A DNA stretch of 64,000 nt from Humulus lupulus (taxonomy: Eukaryota; Streptophyta; Magnoliopsida; Rosales; Cannabaceae): assembly GCF_963169125.1 (NCBI RefSeq), contig NC_084800.1:56590866-56654865 (forward strand), written 5' to 3'. The translations under genes and the position numbers were made by a program. The notes beneath the pieces are model-generated. The model was not told the origin of the DNA. It searched no databases and saw nothing but the letters and a program-made list of their open reading frames with translations. Below, piece by piece: positions 47,697 through 59,151 of this stretch (its first letter is position 1; every line of letters starts with the position of its first letter).

Positions 47697-48027
47697 AGAG
47701 AAGAAATTAGGGTATTGACATTCACGAATGAGGAAAAAACAGCCTAATTCTGCAGGCGGCTACTGTTCTTTATATAGTACTATTTGTTACATATTTAGGG
47801 TCTACACTACATGGACAGGCTGGCACTCACGGACCCCAATACAACCCCAACGGCTAAAACAAAAAAGGCACCACACTCATGCACGTACAAGAGAAACAGA
47901 AAAGTAGAAAAAGAAAGAAATATACAAGAGCACGTTAACGCTAGCTGACAAAGTGTACGAAGCAACAATAACCCATGCGTAATACCAATTGACCATGCAT
48001 TAACCTGAATATATTTATGCCTTAACA
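47697..48027 (-). repeat. 5' LTR of the copia element
   Basis: 331 bp; it should hold the promoter for - strand transcription. ATAAATATA-type TATA sequence lies near its - strand start (TGTTAAGGCATAAATATA). Confidence 0.93.
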
Positions 48028-48041
48028 CTTTTATAGTAACT

Positions 48042-49723
48042 GAAAGCTTTTTAACTTATTTGTTTATTTCATATATTTTTAATAAAAATTAAATGATTTT
48101 GTTGACTAATTTGATGAGTTAGTTTTCACATGTATTGGATTACAATTATAAAAATTTGGCCAAATATAGCATTATCTGTTCATTTTTTTAGCCACAAAAT
48201 TTACACCATTGGAGACAGTCTAATTTAATTAGTCTTAAAAAAAAAATCAAATTCCAAATTATAACAAGTGGTTTTTTTTTAATAGTTAGTAGAATATTAT
48301 TTGCATTTTATGATTGGTAGGACATGTTATCAAAGAACGGCGTTGTTGGTAGGACTTGCTTGGATGCTTAATTAATTGTGTCAAAACAAAGATATATACA
48401 TATATATATATATATTTAAATTTATAATATATTTACATGGAAAGCAAGAAACCGTGTCCTCAATTTCATTTTACTTAGTCTTGTAATTTACATATGGCCA
48501 GATCAGTTCGTGTCTTCCACTCCTGCCCTATATAGCTCAACAAACTAGAGAGATTTCCAGATCATAAAGATGAATTATTAATATATAAATGTTATTACTA
48601 GTACTATTTGGTGGCAGAGAGTGCCTCAAAAACTTGTACTTCTTTTAATTAACAATACTACACTAATACACCAGTACCTTCTTAATTAATATTATTACAA
48701 ATGTAGTCAAATGAATGATAATTAATGTTAACATATAATAGCAATCTTTTACAAGAAAAAAAAAACATTAATAAGTACGTAAATATTGCTTTGTTTATAT
48801 ATAATGCCTTTACAAGTCAATAAGTCAAGTTATATCCATCATCTAATTTTAACTTGATCATATATTGTTAATAACAATATATATATATATTCTTTATTTT
48901 TCCTTTTTCTCCCAATACATAAGTTAAATTTAATATAATTTAATCGTCTATTATAATTCATACGTAATCCAATCTTAATTATTTCTTGTATATTCGTAGG
49001 AAGGAAGAAGGGTTAAAATGGAGCTTGAGAATATTAATACTTGGGCTAGCTTATAGAATAACTAACAATTTTAGTTTATTTATTAATCAGTTTTTCGGCA
49101 TATTTATTCATCATAATCTTTTTTTTCTTTCTCTTGATCAAAATTAGTCGATAAAAATAATTTATAGTAAACCAACAATAATTTTCCTATACCAAGAAAA
49201 TAAGAATAAAAGGATTACTTAAAAGGCACTAGTAGTGTTGACAAAAAGACACAAGTTAATATATATTTTGGGGGTTGGTGTTTTTTTTCCTCTTATAAAA
49301 TAAAAAAAAAATTGTCAATCTCATCAAATTCTTAAAATATTATTTCAAAACATGAGGTGTTGATATACCCTTCATAAAATAGTGTTTTAAAGAAAACTAC
49401 CGTTATTATAAATGTTCCACTTATAATAAAGATATATATATATATAAGTATATATATTTCTATATATAAATTTAATATGACTACTACTATATACGTACAC
49501 TTTCAATTCACGTTAAACTAAATGGGTCTTTGTCGTTAACTAATCCAATACATGAACATGTGTAGTACAAAGCAGTACAAACAAAACTAGAAATATTAAG
49601 CGGCAGCACCAAGAGCAAGCCCTCAACTACAAAAATATTAGTACGTCTCAAAAAGTGAAGGGGAAAAATTAAGTAAATAAATTAAAATTAATTCTATAAA
49701 TATGTACAATGCAATTGTTGTGG
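48042..49723. other. AT-rich intergenic DNA
   Basis: No gene, RNA or bounded element was recognised. AT microsatellites lie near 48396-48412, 48880-48890 and 49433-49446. Confidence 0.5.
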
Positions 49724-50759
49724 TCAACAAATTATGTAGATAATGGAAATTTTTAGTTATTTTAACGGTTTTTTATTTTTTTTTTGTTAATTTTGACAGA
49801 ATATTTTTATATTTGACAGTGTAAACATAATTTTAACTTAAATAAATAAATAATTAAACAAATCAATTAAAATATGATATTTTTGAGATATTTTATAATG
49901 ATAATTATTTAGAAATAATAAAATTACGTTTTATAATTTAATTAAACTTTAATTTCACGTATTAAAATAATATCATATTAAACATATAATATAATATACT
50001 ATCGGCTAGCAACAAACATCTTTTTTAAAAAATAACTAGCAACAAAGTTAAATTAAAAATTTATCTATAATATTAATATTTTATTAAACATATATCATAT
50101 AATCTCTTGTTGACGCTGCTAAATTCAAAAAATAGAATAAACATAAACTTAAACAAAAATAAATTGAAATATGATATTTTTAAGATATTTTATGATAATT
50201 TAAATAATTAAATCATATTTATTTATTAATAATAAAGTCATACATGTCATTTTTTTATCTTATAAATTTATGTGGTAGTTTATTTTTTATCAAGTGATTG
50301 AACCTCTTTTTCATCAAATTCACCAAAAGACATTGAAAGATATATTACAAACTAAAAATAGTTGATGCATATATTTTACTTTGCAATATAACTTTTTCTA
50401 TTATTAATTTATTTTTAAATATTATTGTAATTTATATATATGCTAATATTGTGTTTAGATATCATATATGTAGAAATTATTGACTATAGAACTGTAATTC
50501 ATTCTATTATATATATATATATATTTTTAAAATGAACTAGTTTTTATTAAAATTATAGATAATGTTTTGCTCTAATTTTTTTAATACATTTATGTCACAC
50601 ATTTATCAAACATCTTTTATTTATTTTTATGATTTTGTTTATTTATTTAAATTTTATATAATAATTAAAAAACTATAATAAAAATAAATATATATTTGAA
50701 TAAATATGTTTACAATCTTAAAATTAAACAAATGTGCATTGTGGGTTGCTTCTACCTAG
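49724..50759 (+). mobile_element. Non-autonomous Helitron, family A copy 3
   Basis: The 3' end is ATGTGCATTGTGGGTTGCTTCTACCTAG followed by T; one arm of its hairpin is diverged. The 5' part shares TATGTAGATAATGG and AACGGTTTTTTATTTTT with the other copies, but the exact start is uncertain (TC at 49724) and may be truncated. Long internal homology to copy 4 (51690) includes TTCACCAAAAGACATTGAAAG. Non-coding. Confidence 0.6.
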
Positions 50760-51689
50760 TATATATATAAAAGTCTCTTCTCACTGATTATTGTTTTTTT
50801 TTATATTATGTTTGTTAAGGAATTAAATTAACTCTGTAGTCTTTTGTTTGGCGGTTTTAATTAAGATTTTCTATTGCATGTGATAGTTATAGTTGAACCT
50901 CTCAAAACTAATATATATGAGAAAGTGAGTGCTAAAACCTTTAGATTTAGGATAAAAATATTATTTAATATACTTAAAAAAAAAACTATAAGTAAAACTT
51001 CTAGAAAGTGTAACTCTATATTAGAATAATTTATGTATAATCATAAAAATTTAATCCCAACTTAAACTAATAATTAAAAATAAAAATAAATTTTATATTA
51101 TTATATATCTTAAAAAAACTCTGCATTATAATAAATTATAATATTTTAAAAATCTTATATTAAGAAATTATTGCCTCCACGTATTAAAAATTATCTTATT
51201 GCAAAAATATATGATATGTTACCTTATAATATTAATTAAGATAAAATAAATATTTATTTAAAATTATATATACAATTAATTTAAATTTAGAGTTGTTACC
51301 AAAATTTTAAATTTGTGAGTAGACACAAAAAAGTTATCGATCATTTCTATTAAGTTATAATATTTTTACTTAAAATTAGTTTGAACCCATCATTATAATT
51401 ATATAGATATTTGACTGCACTTTTTAATTATTAATTTAAAATGAATTCATTCTTAATTATATTTATAAGAAGAATTCAAAATACGAAATGACTTATTCTT
51501 CTTTAACTCTTTATCTCTACAAAGATTAAATAATAGCTTTTAGGATAGAAAATGAATGACAAATTATATATAGTATTAATATTTTAGTGGTTTAAAAATA
51601 AACGCAATTGTAGTGATGATTTTTTTTTTCTACAACTATATTAAATAAAAAAACCCAGTCAATTTAATTTAACAATATATATATATATA
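50760..51689. other. AT-rich DNA between two Helitron copies
   Basis: No gene or bounded element was recognised. Confidence 0.5.
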
Positions 51690-52803
51690 TCTTTTATATA
51701 AAAAATGTGTAGATAACGAATTTTTTTTGTTTTAACAGTTTTTTATTTTTTCCTTGTAATATTCTTATATTTAACAGAATACTCTTATATTTATTTTAGA
51801 TTGTAAATATGACTTAAAAATAAATAAATAATTAAATAAATTAATATATGATATTTTTGAGATATTTTACAATGATAGTTATTTAAAAATAATAAAACCA
51901 CATGTTTTATAATTTAAATATAATTTAATCAAACTTAAACTTTACGTATTATAGAATAATATCATATTGAACATATAATATAATATAATCTACTATCAAC
52001 TAGCAACAAATTTTTTTTTAAAAAAAAAAAACTAGCAACCAACTTAAATTTAAAATCTACATATAATATTTATACTATATTAAACATATAATTCATAATC
52101 TCTTGTTATTATTGTCAAATTAAAAAACTAGAACAAACATAAACTTAAACAAAAATAAATTAAAATATGATATTTTAAAATATTTTATGATAATTTAAAT
52201 GATTAAATCATATTTATTTAAAAATAATAAAATCACATGTATCATTTTTTTATCTTATAAATTTGTGTGATAATTTATTTTTTATCAAATGGTTGGAGTT
52301 TTTTTTCTTCATTAAATTCACCAAAAAATATTACAAGATACTTTAGAAACTAAAAATATTTTATGCATGTATACTACTTTAAATTATTTTATTCTATTAT
52401 TATTTTCTTTTTAAATATTATTTTAATTTATATATATATGTCATGTAGTCATGTAAATATATATATCAATGTTGTATTTAGATGTCATATATGTAGAGAT
52501 TATTGATATAATTATTTATGTATACTATAGATCTGTGATTCATTCTAGTATATATATATTTATATATATTAAAAGTGAACTATTTTTTATTAAAATAATA
52601 GAAAATATTTTGCCCTAATTTTTTTTAATACATTTATGTCATACATTATATTAAACATCTTTTATTTATTTTATGATATTTTTTATTTATTTAAAATTTA
52701 TATAATAATTAAAAATATATAATAAAAATAAATACATGTTCGAATAATCATTTTTACAATTTTAAAACTATGCAAATGTGCATTGCACATTTTTTCTACC
52801 TAA
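51690..52803 (+). mobile_element. Non-autonomous Helitron, family A copy 4
   Basis: The 5' end TCTTTTATATAAAAAATGTG is preceded by A (51689). The 3' end has the hairpin AATGTGCATTGCACATT, then TTTTCTAC, then CTAA followed by T (52804). At 1114 bp it is the longest copy and has the best-preserved ends. It is non-coding, so a helicase from elsewhere must have moved it. Confidence 0.75.
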
Positions 52804-52943
52804 TACATATATATGAGGATATATAAAAATATGTAGTATCTATCCTGCATTTTTTCTAGATTGTCAATAATAAAACTATGACCATTGGAATATGGTATCA
52901 CACATGGAATAAGTGTAAAAATATTGAATTATTAATAAGAATA

Positions 52944-53107
52944 TAGTGTTGCTATTTGACACATTAATGTGCCCAAAACCACAAGAGGTGTCACCCTCTA
53001 ATTGGTTAGTAATACTCTATAATAATTATTAAATTAAATCATGTGGAACCCAATATTAGATTTTCTTATGATGTTGGGCACCACTGGTGACCCTTAGTAA
53101 TTCTCAT
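52944..53107. mobile_element. MITE-like repeat, second copy of the 15704 family
   Basis: TAGTGTTGCTATTTGACAC at the left and GGGCACCACTGGTGACCCTTAG at the right follow the same landmark order as 15704-15888, about 165 bp in all. Confidence 0.6.
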
Positions 53108-55569
53108 AAAAATATGGGTAAATCTACTAATCACCAATTGATTTTTAAATGGAACCTCATAATTTTTATCACTACTAATTAAGCTGATAAATTAAAGCTA
53201 TTTAGAGGTGTACTATCTAATTATATACATATGTGGGTTAATATGGATGGTGGCCGTTAGAGCATATTCATCGATGATAATACAAACCCCTTTTAATAGG
53301 TTTGTTCATCATTTTGGGTTTTGTCAACTATTATTGGACGTTGTTGTAGTGTTCCTTGCTTTGACAAGTTACTTCTTTCTTTATTTATTTGTATTTTCAT
53401 GGAGTTTAATTAAAACCTTGTGTTTTATTAGCTATGATCGCCTAAAAATGGCCAATGTGCTAGTATATATAAGACTCTTAGCTATGAGAAATTTCTAGCT
53501 TATGACAAGTGAAGAAGAGCTGAATTTCTTTCCATTATTATCATACCTATATGTATTAAACTCCACTTTGATGTTCCATTTGAGCCCACATATTCAGTAT
53601 GTTCCATTAATTGATTATAGAGAAATCTATATTCAATATGTTTTATATATTTTTATGTAAAATTATTTTATTTTTACAGTATTTGGTATGTTTTTAATAT
53701 ATATTTGATATATGTTCCAAATTATTTAGTATTAGATATACAGGCCTTATATTTTTAAGATAAAAAACGTATTAAAAAAGGATATTTGTGGCATAATACT
53801 CAATGCTCGTTAAGTGTTATAATTATATATATATATACTCTTTTTTTTTACAAGAAAAATACTAAAATGTCGCCAAAACAGTGTGCATCACTACCAAATT
53901 CGTTAGCTATGTTAAATGCTAACTATATATATATATGGTGACAGTGACAAGTATATATTTTATAATAATTGGTTCACCTTGTAACTTTTTTTTAGAAAAA
54001 TAGTTTAAATTATTCTAAAAATATAAAATAATTTTTAATACATTTTAAAATAAAAAGATATGGCAAATATATCGTACAAATCATAGCATGCAAACATGGC
54101 CATTAGTTCAGCCAGTAGCGTACCCAAAAGACAAGAGCATGCTACACTTACGGGTTATTTGCAAAGGGGTAAAGTGAACGTTGTAATGAGAATGTAAAAC
54201 ATTTTTTATGTTTGGTTTAATTTTTTAAGGGTAAAGTTAATCATTTTTGTGGGCTTATATTTTAAAAGTAAAGTGAATAATTTTATATAGTTGAGTCCAT
54301 CCTAAGTTTCTTTACAATTTTCAAAATCATTCAACTACTTAAAACAAATATCTCTTTAAGAATAGCGATCACAATTCAACATAGACTCTTTTAACAATGA
54401 CTTCTGGGGCCTTATTAGTTAAAGTCTTTGTTTGTTATGGTGACATTAAAGACAATCAATTTACTCGTTCATAGTTTTTTTTCTTTCTGAAAATGTTTGT
54501 TATTTAACATCTTATACGGTGATTAATATTATATAAGGTAATGAGCGGTTAACAATTTTCAAAATTACTTATGAATTTATAATACGTCACACCTAATATT
54601 GAATTAGATAAATAATAGTATGACATTTATGCCTCTCAGAATCAGTTGGATGTATATAATACCTAGTGTGAATCTACAAATATAAAATATGATTGTATCT
54701 GTATAAGTATATAAATACCTACTTCTTTTCTCCTATTACCTAGTGAACACCCTTCTTAAAAATTACATAATTATATGAATATATATATAAAAAAAAAAAT
54801 TCTTATTGTTGATAAATTATAAACAGTTTCTTGTCTAGTATCGCAACATTAACATTGATTGGTCACCCAATTAAATAATAAATACACTTTTTCTTTTAAT
54901 TATTATTATAAACTGACAATGTAAAATTTTTTATACCTCACATTTTTCTTCATATTTAACCAACTAATTCGAATATGCATCAAGTGTAAAACATGAAGCC
55001 AATTATTAATTTCTATATATGGTACTGCTATAGAGGAACAATATATATAGTTAGTACTTAAATGAGTATGAAGAAGACCAAACCTAATAAAGTAAAATTA
55101 CATTCAATTTAATGGTTGGACCATTATCTAACCTTAAGAAGAGCTTACAAATAACCCAAAACAGTTTACATATTTTTTGATATGCGAAGATATGTAAATT
55201 TGCGAGAAAAGAAATATATGTGCTTATTTTAGTTCATGACTTTGTATTTTATATGTATTAATATATGTACGTGTAAATGTCAAGTGAATAAACAGAGCAT
55301 GTATGAGTGCTGTTTATTTAATATGTTACAGGTATATGCACACACTACTCATTGTTTTCTTAGGAAAAATGTTTTATCAATATTTATAAATTTTTCAACA
55401 TCTTCATATACCTTATCGGTTTATCAATTATAGTTTATGAAATTATTAACATAGTTTATTATTAGAAATCAATATTATAGTTTTATTAATTTTAAGAATA
55501 TATACGAGGATCATTTACTATATTTAAACAAAACATCACAATAAGTTATTCACTTAATTATATATATAA
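53108..55569. other. AT-rich intergenic DNA without recognised features
   Basis: An apparent 96-aa frame at 53208-53498 is made of hydrophobic residues from T-rich DNA and shows no family pattern. Nothing else stands out except AT microsatellites near 53826-53837 and 53922-53936. Confidence 0.5.
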
Positions 55570-56998
55570 CTAGAAAAAATAACCGCGCTTCGCGCAGTCT
55601 TTTGTAATTATTAAAAAATATACATATTTTAAAATATTTTTAGGATAATGCTACGACATGGATTATTTTTTACCCTACTCGTACAACATGTTCCTTATAT
55701 GGACACGTGAGGGCGTATTGAATACAATTTTTTTTCATAATGGTGTCCATTGTATATCAAATTTCTTGCAAGTTTTTGAAAAAATCTGAATAATTAAAGT
55801 ACTAAAAACAAAGTTAAAAAAATTTGTTGTACGTGTGCATTTTTTTTTATTATTATTATCATTATTATACGCTTTGTGTGATTTTTTTTTTTTTATAAAA
55901 AAGTCTAAATTATGTATATAGAAATTTATGTTTTGTGTAAGATTTATTTTGGGCAATTACCCGTTTGAATCTTTTATTTTTAAAAATGAACTTTTAGAAC
56001 TCGTGTTTTGTTAAAAGGTTAAATATAGGATTGGATAGATCGATTATTTGAGCATTGTATTTTGGCCGATTACCCGTTTTGACCCTTTATTTTTATAAAT
56101 TAGCATTTGGACCATATATTTATTCAAAAGGTTAAAAATTCTTTATAAAAATTAAATTATATATAATTTATGTTTTTTTGTAAGGGTTCACATCATTTTG
56201 AATATTGTATTTTAGCCGATTACTCGTTGAGGTCTTTATTTTTAAAAATTAACTTGTGGACCTCAAGTTTTGTCAAGATGTTAAAAATAAGAATAGATAG
56301 ATTGGTTATCTTAACACTATACTTTGGTCGATTACTTATTTTGACTTTTTATTTTTAAAAATTAACCTTTGGACTATGTATTTATTCAAAGTGTTAAAAA
56401 TTCTTTAAAGAAAGTAAATTATATAAATATATATAATTTATGTTTTACTTAAGGATTCACATCATTTTGAACTTTGTATTTTAGCCGATTACCCGTTTGG
56501 ACCCTTTATTTTATAAAATTAACTCGTGGACCTTGTGTTTTATCAAAATGTTGATTACTCGTTTGGATAATCTTTTATATACCGCTTCAAAGATGTTATT
56601 TTATTAGTATATTATGTAGTATATATTTGTAGGTTTTTTTATTATTTTATTTTTTGTTAGTTCATTATGTATTTAATTCAAAAAATATCTTATTTAAATA
56701 TCTAAAAAATAACGTTTAATGTAGTTTTTGTTAGTTTATTAGGTATTTAATTAAAAAAATATCTTATTTAAATATCTAAAAAAATAAAGTTTAAATAATT
56801 ATTAATAAAAAAAATAAAAAATTAGATTAAAGGAGAAAATAGAAAAAATAGTTTGGAGTAATTTTAAAATGACACATTATCCCCTTATTAATAAAAATGA
56901 ATAAAAAAATTAGATTAAAGGAGAAAATAGAAAAAATAGTTTGGAGTAATTTTAGAGTGACACATCATCTCCTTGAAGCTTTCCTTTATATATATATA
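55570..56998 (-). mobile_element. Non-autonomous Helitron, family B copy 1
   Basis: Read on the - strand, the 3' end is CTGCGCGAAGCGCGGTTATT followed by TTTTCTAG and a host T (55569): a GC hairpin GCGCGAAGCGC about 11 bp before CTAG, the Helitron signature. The 5' end lies near 56998 (TATATATATATAAAGGAAAG on the - strand) and directly abuts the 3' end of copy 2. The interior has diverged tandem repeats (55950-56580, 56660-56790 and 56820-56975) and no coding capacity. Confidence 0.7.
55950..56580. repeat. Diverged tandem repeats inside Helitron B copy 1
   Basis: A unit with the landmarks CCGATTACCCGTTTG, ACCCTTTATTTTTAAAAATTAAC and a '..TGGACC...GTTTT.TCAAAA.GTTAAAAAT' tail recurs about five times (near 55957, 56070, 56215, 56330 and 56485). 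The alternating spacing of about 115 and 150 bp suggests a higher-order unit of about 265 bp. Confidence 0.7.
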
Positions 56999-57384
56999 CT
57001 AGAAAACATAACCGCGCTTCGCGCAGTTTTTTGTAATTATTAAAAAATATACATATTTTAAAATACTTTTAGGAGAATGCTATGATATAGATTCTTTTTC
57101 TCTCTACTCGTACAACATGTTCCTTATATGGACACGTGAGGACGTATTGAATACAATTTTTTTTTTCTTCATAATGATGTCCATTGTATATAAAATCTCT
57201 TGCAAGTTTTTGAAAAATTCTGAATTATTAAAGTACCGAAAACAAAGTTCAAAAAATTTGTTGTACGTCTGCATTTATTTTTTATTATTATTATCATTAT
57301 TATACGCTTTGCGTTATTTTTTTTATAAAAAGTCTAAATTATGTATATGGAAATTTATGTTTTGTGTAAGACTTATTTTGGACG
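56999..57384 (-). mobile_element. Helitron family B copy 2, cut by the gypsy element
   Basis: The - strand 3' end again has GCGCGAAGCGCGGTTATG...CTAG (56999-57002), and the next ~385 bp follow copy 1 closely up to GTGTAAGACTTATTTTGGAC, where the gypsy LTR begins at 57385. The rest of this copy should lie beyond the window, past the other gypsy LTR. Confidence 0.7.
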
Positions 57385-58178
57385 TGTTGACGCCGTTTTT
57401 CGTCAACAGATAAAAGAAGAGAGCACGTAAACAATTAAAGACAATGGCCAAAAGAAACAAACGAATCAAACACACGGTTTTTTTACGTGGTTCAGCAGTT
57501 AAATCTGCCTAGTCCACTAGTCTCTGCTATTAATCTCAAGATTATCTCTGAACAATTCTTTAGCATGAATTCTCCAGAGTTTTCTCTCAAGGATCAGAAT
57601 TTCGGTCCTTTACAATGGTGCATGACTTCTCTATTTATAGAGAAGGATGCAGAATACTATCCCACGTATTTTGGGTAGTTACTCTTTTGTGAATAAAAAT
57701 AAATGGCTTTAAATGCCAATAATCAGATATAAAAGGAAACGTTTGCCAAAGATCAGGAAACGCATAATTGACTAAATAATATCCCACGATTCTTGGGGAT
57801 TTACATCAATAAATGAGGATTACATCCCATATCTACAATACTTGTAGATATTCAAGGTGATCATAGCGTATCTCCAAGGCTTCAGCATCTCAGGTTTCAC
57901 GTCATTGTGCGAGCCACTGACATCTCCCGAGCTAACATTGCTTTCGAGATAGCATATCGAGCTCGAGATCCATGCTCCGAAGTTGTTCCTGAAGATGGAC
58001 TCTCAGAGCTACCTTTCGATATCGAGATCATTTCGAGGTCACTACACTCGAGGTCATGTATCATACTTTGCAGGCTCGATTTACAATCGTAGAGCATACC
58101 CTAACCCTCACGAGACCATTTAATGCGAACTCAGCTTTCGAGGTCATATTTACTATGGCTCGAAATCTGGGTATAACA
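57385..58178 (-). repeat. 3' LTR of the gypsy element
   Basis: 794 bp. On the - strand it starts TGTTATACCCAGATTTCGAG and ends in a perfect 8-bp hairpin, TGTTGACG...CGTCAACA (57385-57408). A canonical CTATAAATAGAG TATA box reads on the - strand at 57629-57640, giving the transcription direction. Boundaries were set by the polypurine tract on one side and the end of Helitron homology on the other. Confidence 0.85.
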
Positions 58179-58194
58179 TTTTGCCCCCTCAAAA
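58179..58194 (-). other. Polypurine tract of the gypsy element
   Basis: TTTTGAGGGGGCAAAA on the - strand lies immediately before the 3' LTR start TGTTATACCC. Confidence 0.85.
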
Positions 58195-59151
58195 GTATTT
58201 GTTCGAGTCCTAAGAGAAGGAAACTTTTGAACTACTCTTTCTGGGAACCATACCGTCACACTCTTAAAAACGGACACGTGCCAGATGGGTATTGCTCACT
58301 TTAGGTACTTGAGTACCTTGGGAACACGCCCACGATCGTTCGTCTGACAACTTTTCGGCGCCATCTTATCACCGATTCCCCTCCATTCGATCTGTTGAGG
58401 ATTTTAACCAACGCTCCTGATCGATTTCAGTTTTCCCACCTATATATATAAGATCTCCTCTTCGTCTTCTTCTTTACGTTTGTTCATTGTAAACCAGAAA
58501 GAAAAGAAAAAACAAGAAAGCCAGAAACTTTCGTAAGAAGCTTCCATCCCGTGCATGTTTTCTCGACCCAAAAAACAAAGGAACCCTGGTCTGTTCGAGT
58601 CAATGAGTTCTTTCTTGCAACCTCTTCTCCACTCGACGATTTCGCTGCACTCACCATCACTGTGTAAGTACGCCATTTTTGTTGTTCTTTTTATACTGTG
58701 CTTGCTGTGTACGTTAGTATGTGTTCTTAGCATGATGCAATAGGAGGTTTTGAACCGATAGGTTTTTAGGCTTTCTGGACTTCCACTCTGGATGTTCGTC
58801 TCTGGTTTATACCCAGTTTCGACGTTTGAATGTGGTTCCCATTTTCTGGGTTTTGAAGTTCTTAGGCAGCGTTTCTTGTTCATTAAGCTTTTGGATAAAA
58901 ACATGGGTTTTGACAAATACACGAAAACCAAAAACGCTTTTCCTGGCTAACCGCCACTCTCCTTTCCCTTGAATTTCGGGATTTTCAAAAAGAAATCATC
59001 CACGCTCCTTTTCCTTTCCTGTGGAACCCACGCTCTGACTCTTTAGTAAGGGTCTAAATACTTAATTTCTTGTCCTTAGATATCCGAGCTCATCTTATCG
59101 AGTTCGTGATCCTTGCATGCATGGCCCTCACCATTTTTTCTTTCTCGTTAG
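58195..59151 (+). promoter_or_regulatory. Promoter and spliced leader of the antisense gene
   Basis: A TATA stretch (CCTATATATATAAGATC, 58438-58450) precedes a pyrimidine-rich start region. A good donor GTAAGTA lies at 58664, and an acceptor TTTCTCGTTAG ends at 59151, directly before the ATG at 59152. A short upstream frame starting at 58555 would join out of phase, so it is at most a uORF. This suggests an independent + strand promoter inside a - strand retrotransposon. Transcription itself cannot be seen from sequence. Confidence 0.5.

Larger units (their letters stand above)
42824..48027 (-). mobile_element. Ty1/copia LTR retrotransposon, young and nearly complete
   Basis: LTRs lie at 42824-43155 (3' LTR, 332 bp) and 47697-48027 (5' LTR, 331 bp). 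By hand they differ by two substitutions and one single-base indel. The primer binding site TGGTATCAGAGC (47685-47696, - strand) abuts the 5' LTR, and the polypurine tract GAGGGGTGGTG abuts the 3' LTR. Flanks CTTCT (42819-42823) and CTTTT (48028-48032) look like a target duplication with one mismatch. On the - strand the LTR starts TGTTAAGG but ends TTCTCT, not the usual CA. Domain order gag-PR-INT-RT-RNaseH is that of copia. Confidence 0.96.
42664..48041. mobile_element. Short inverted-repeat element split by the copia insertion
   Basis: TTACTATAAAAGTGG (42667-42681) is mirrored by CTTTTATAGTAAC just right of the copia element (48028-48040). Joining the flanks without copia gives a segment of about 175 bp whose two halves pair imperfectly beyond the ends (AAGTGG... 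against CTAGTGG...). This fits a small MITE that served as the copia target. Boundaries are approximate. Confidence 0.4.

Noticed and set aside
43363..47725. Several 70-115-aa frames overlapping the copia polyprotein on both strands
   Set aside because: Shadow frames of the 1507-aa polyprotein.
53208..53498. 96-aa hydrophobic frame
   Set aside because: Composition reflects T-rich DNA (Phe, Leu, Ile, Tyr); no family motif or splice context.
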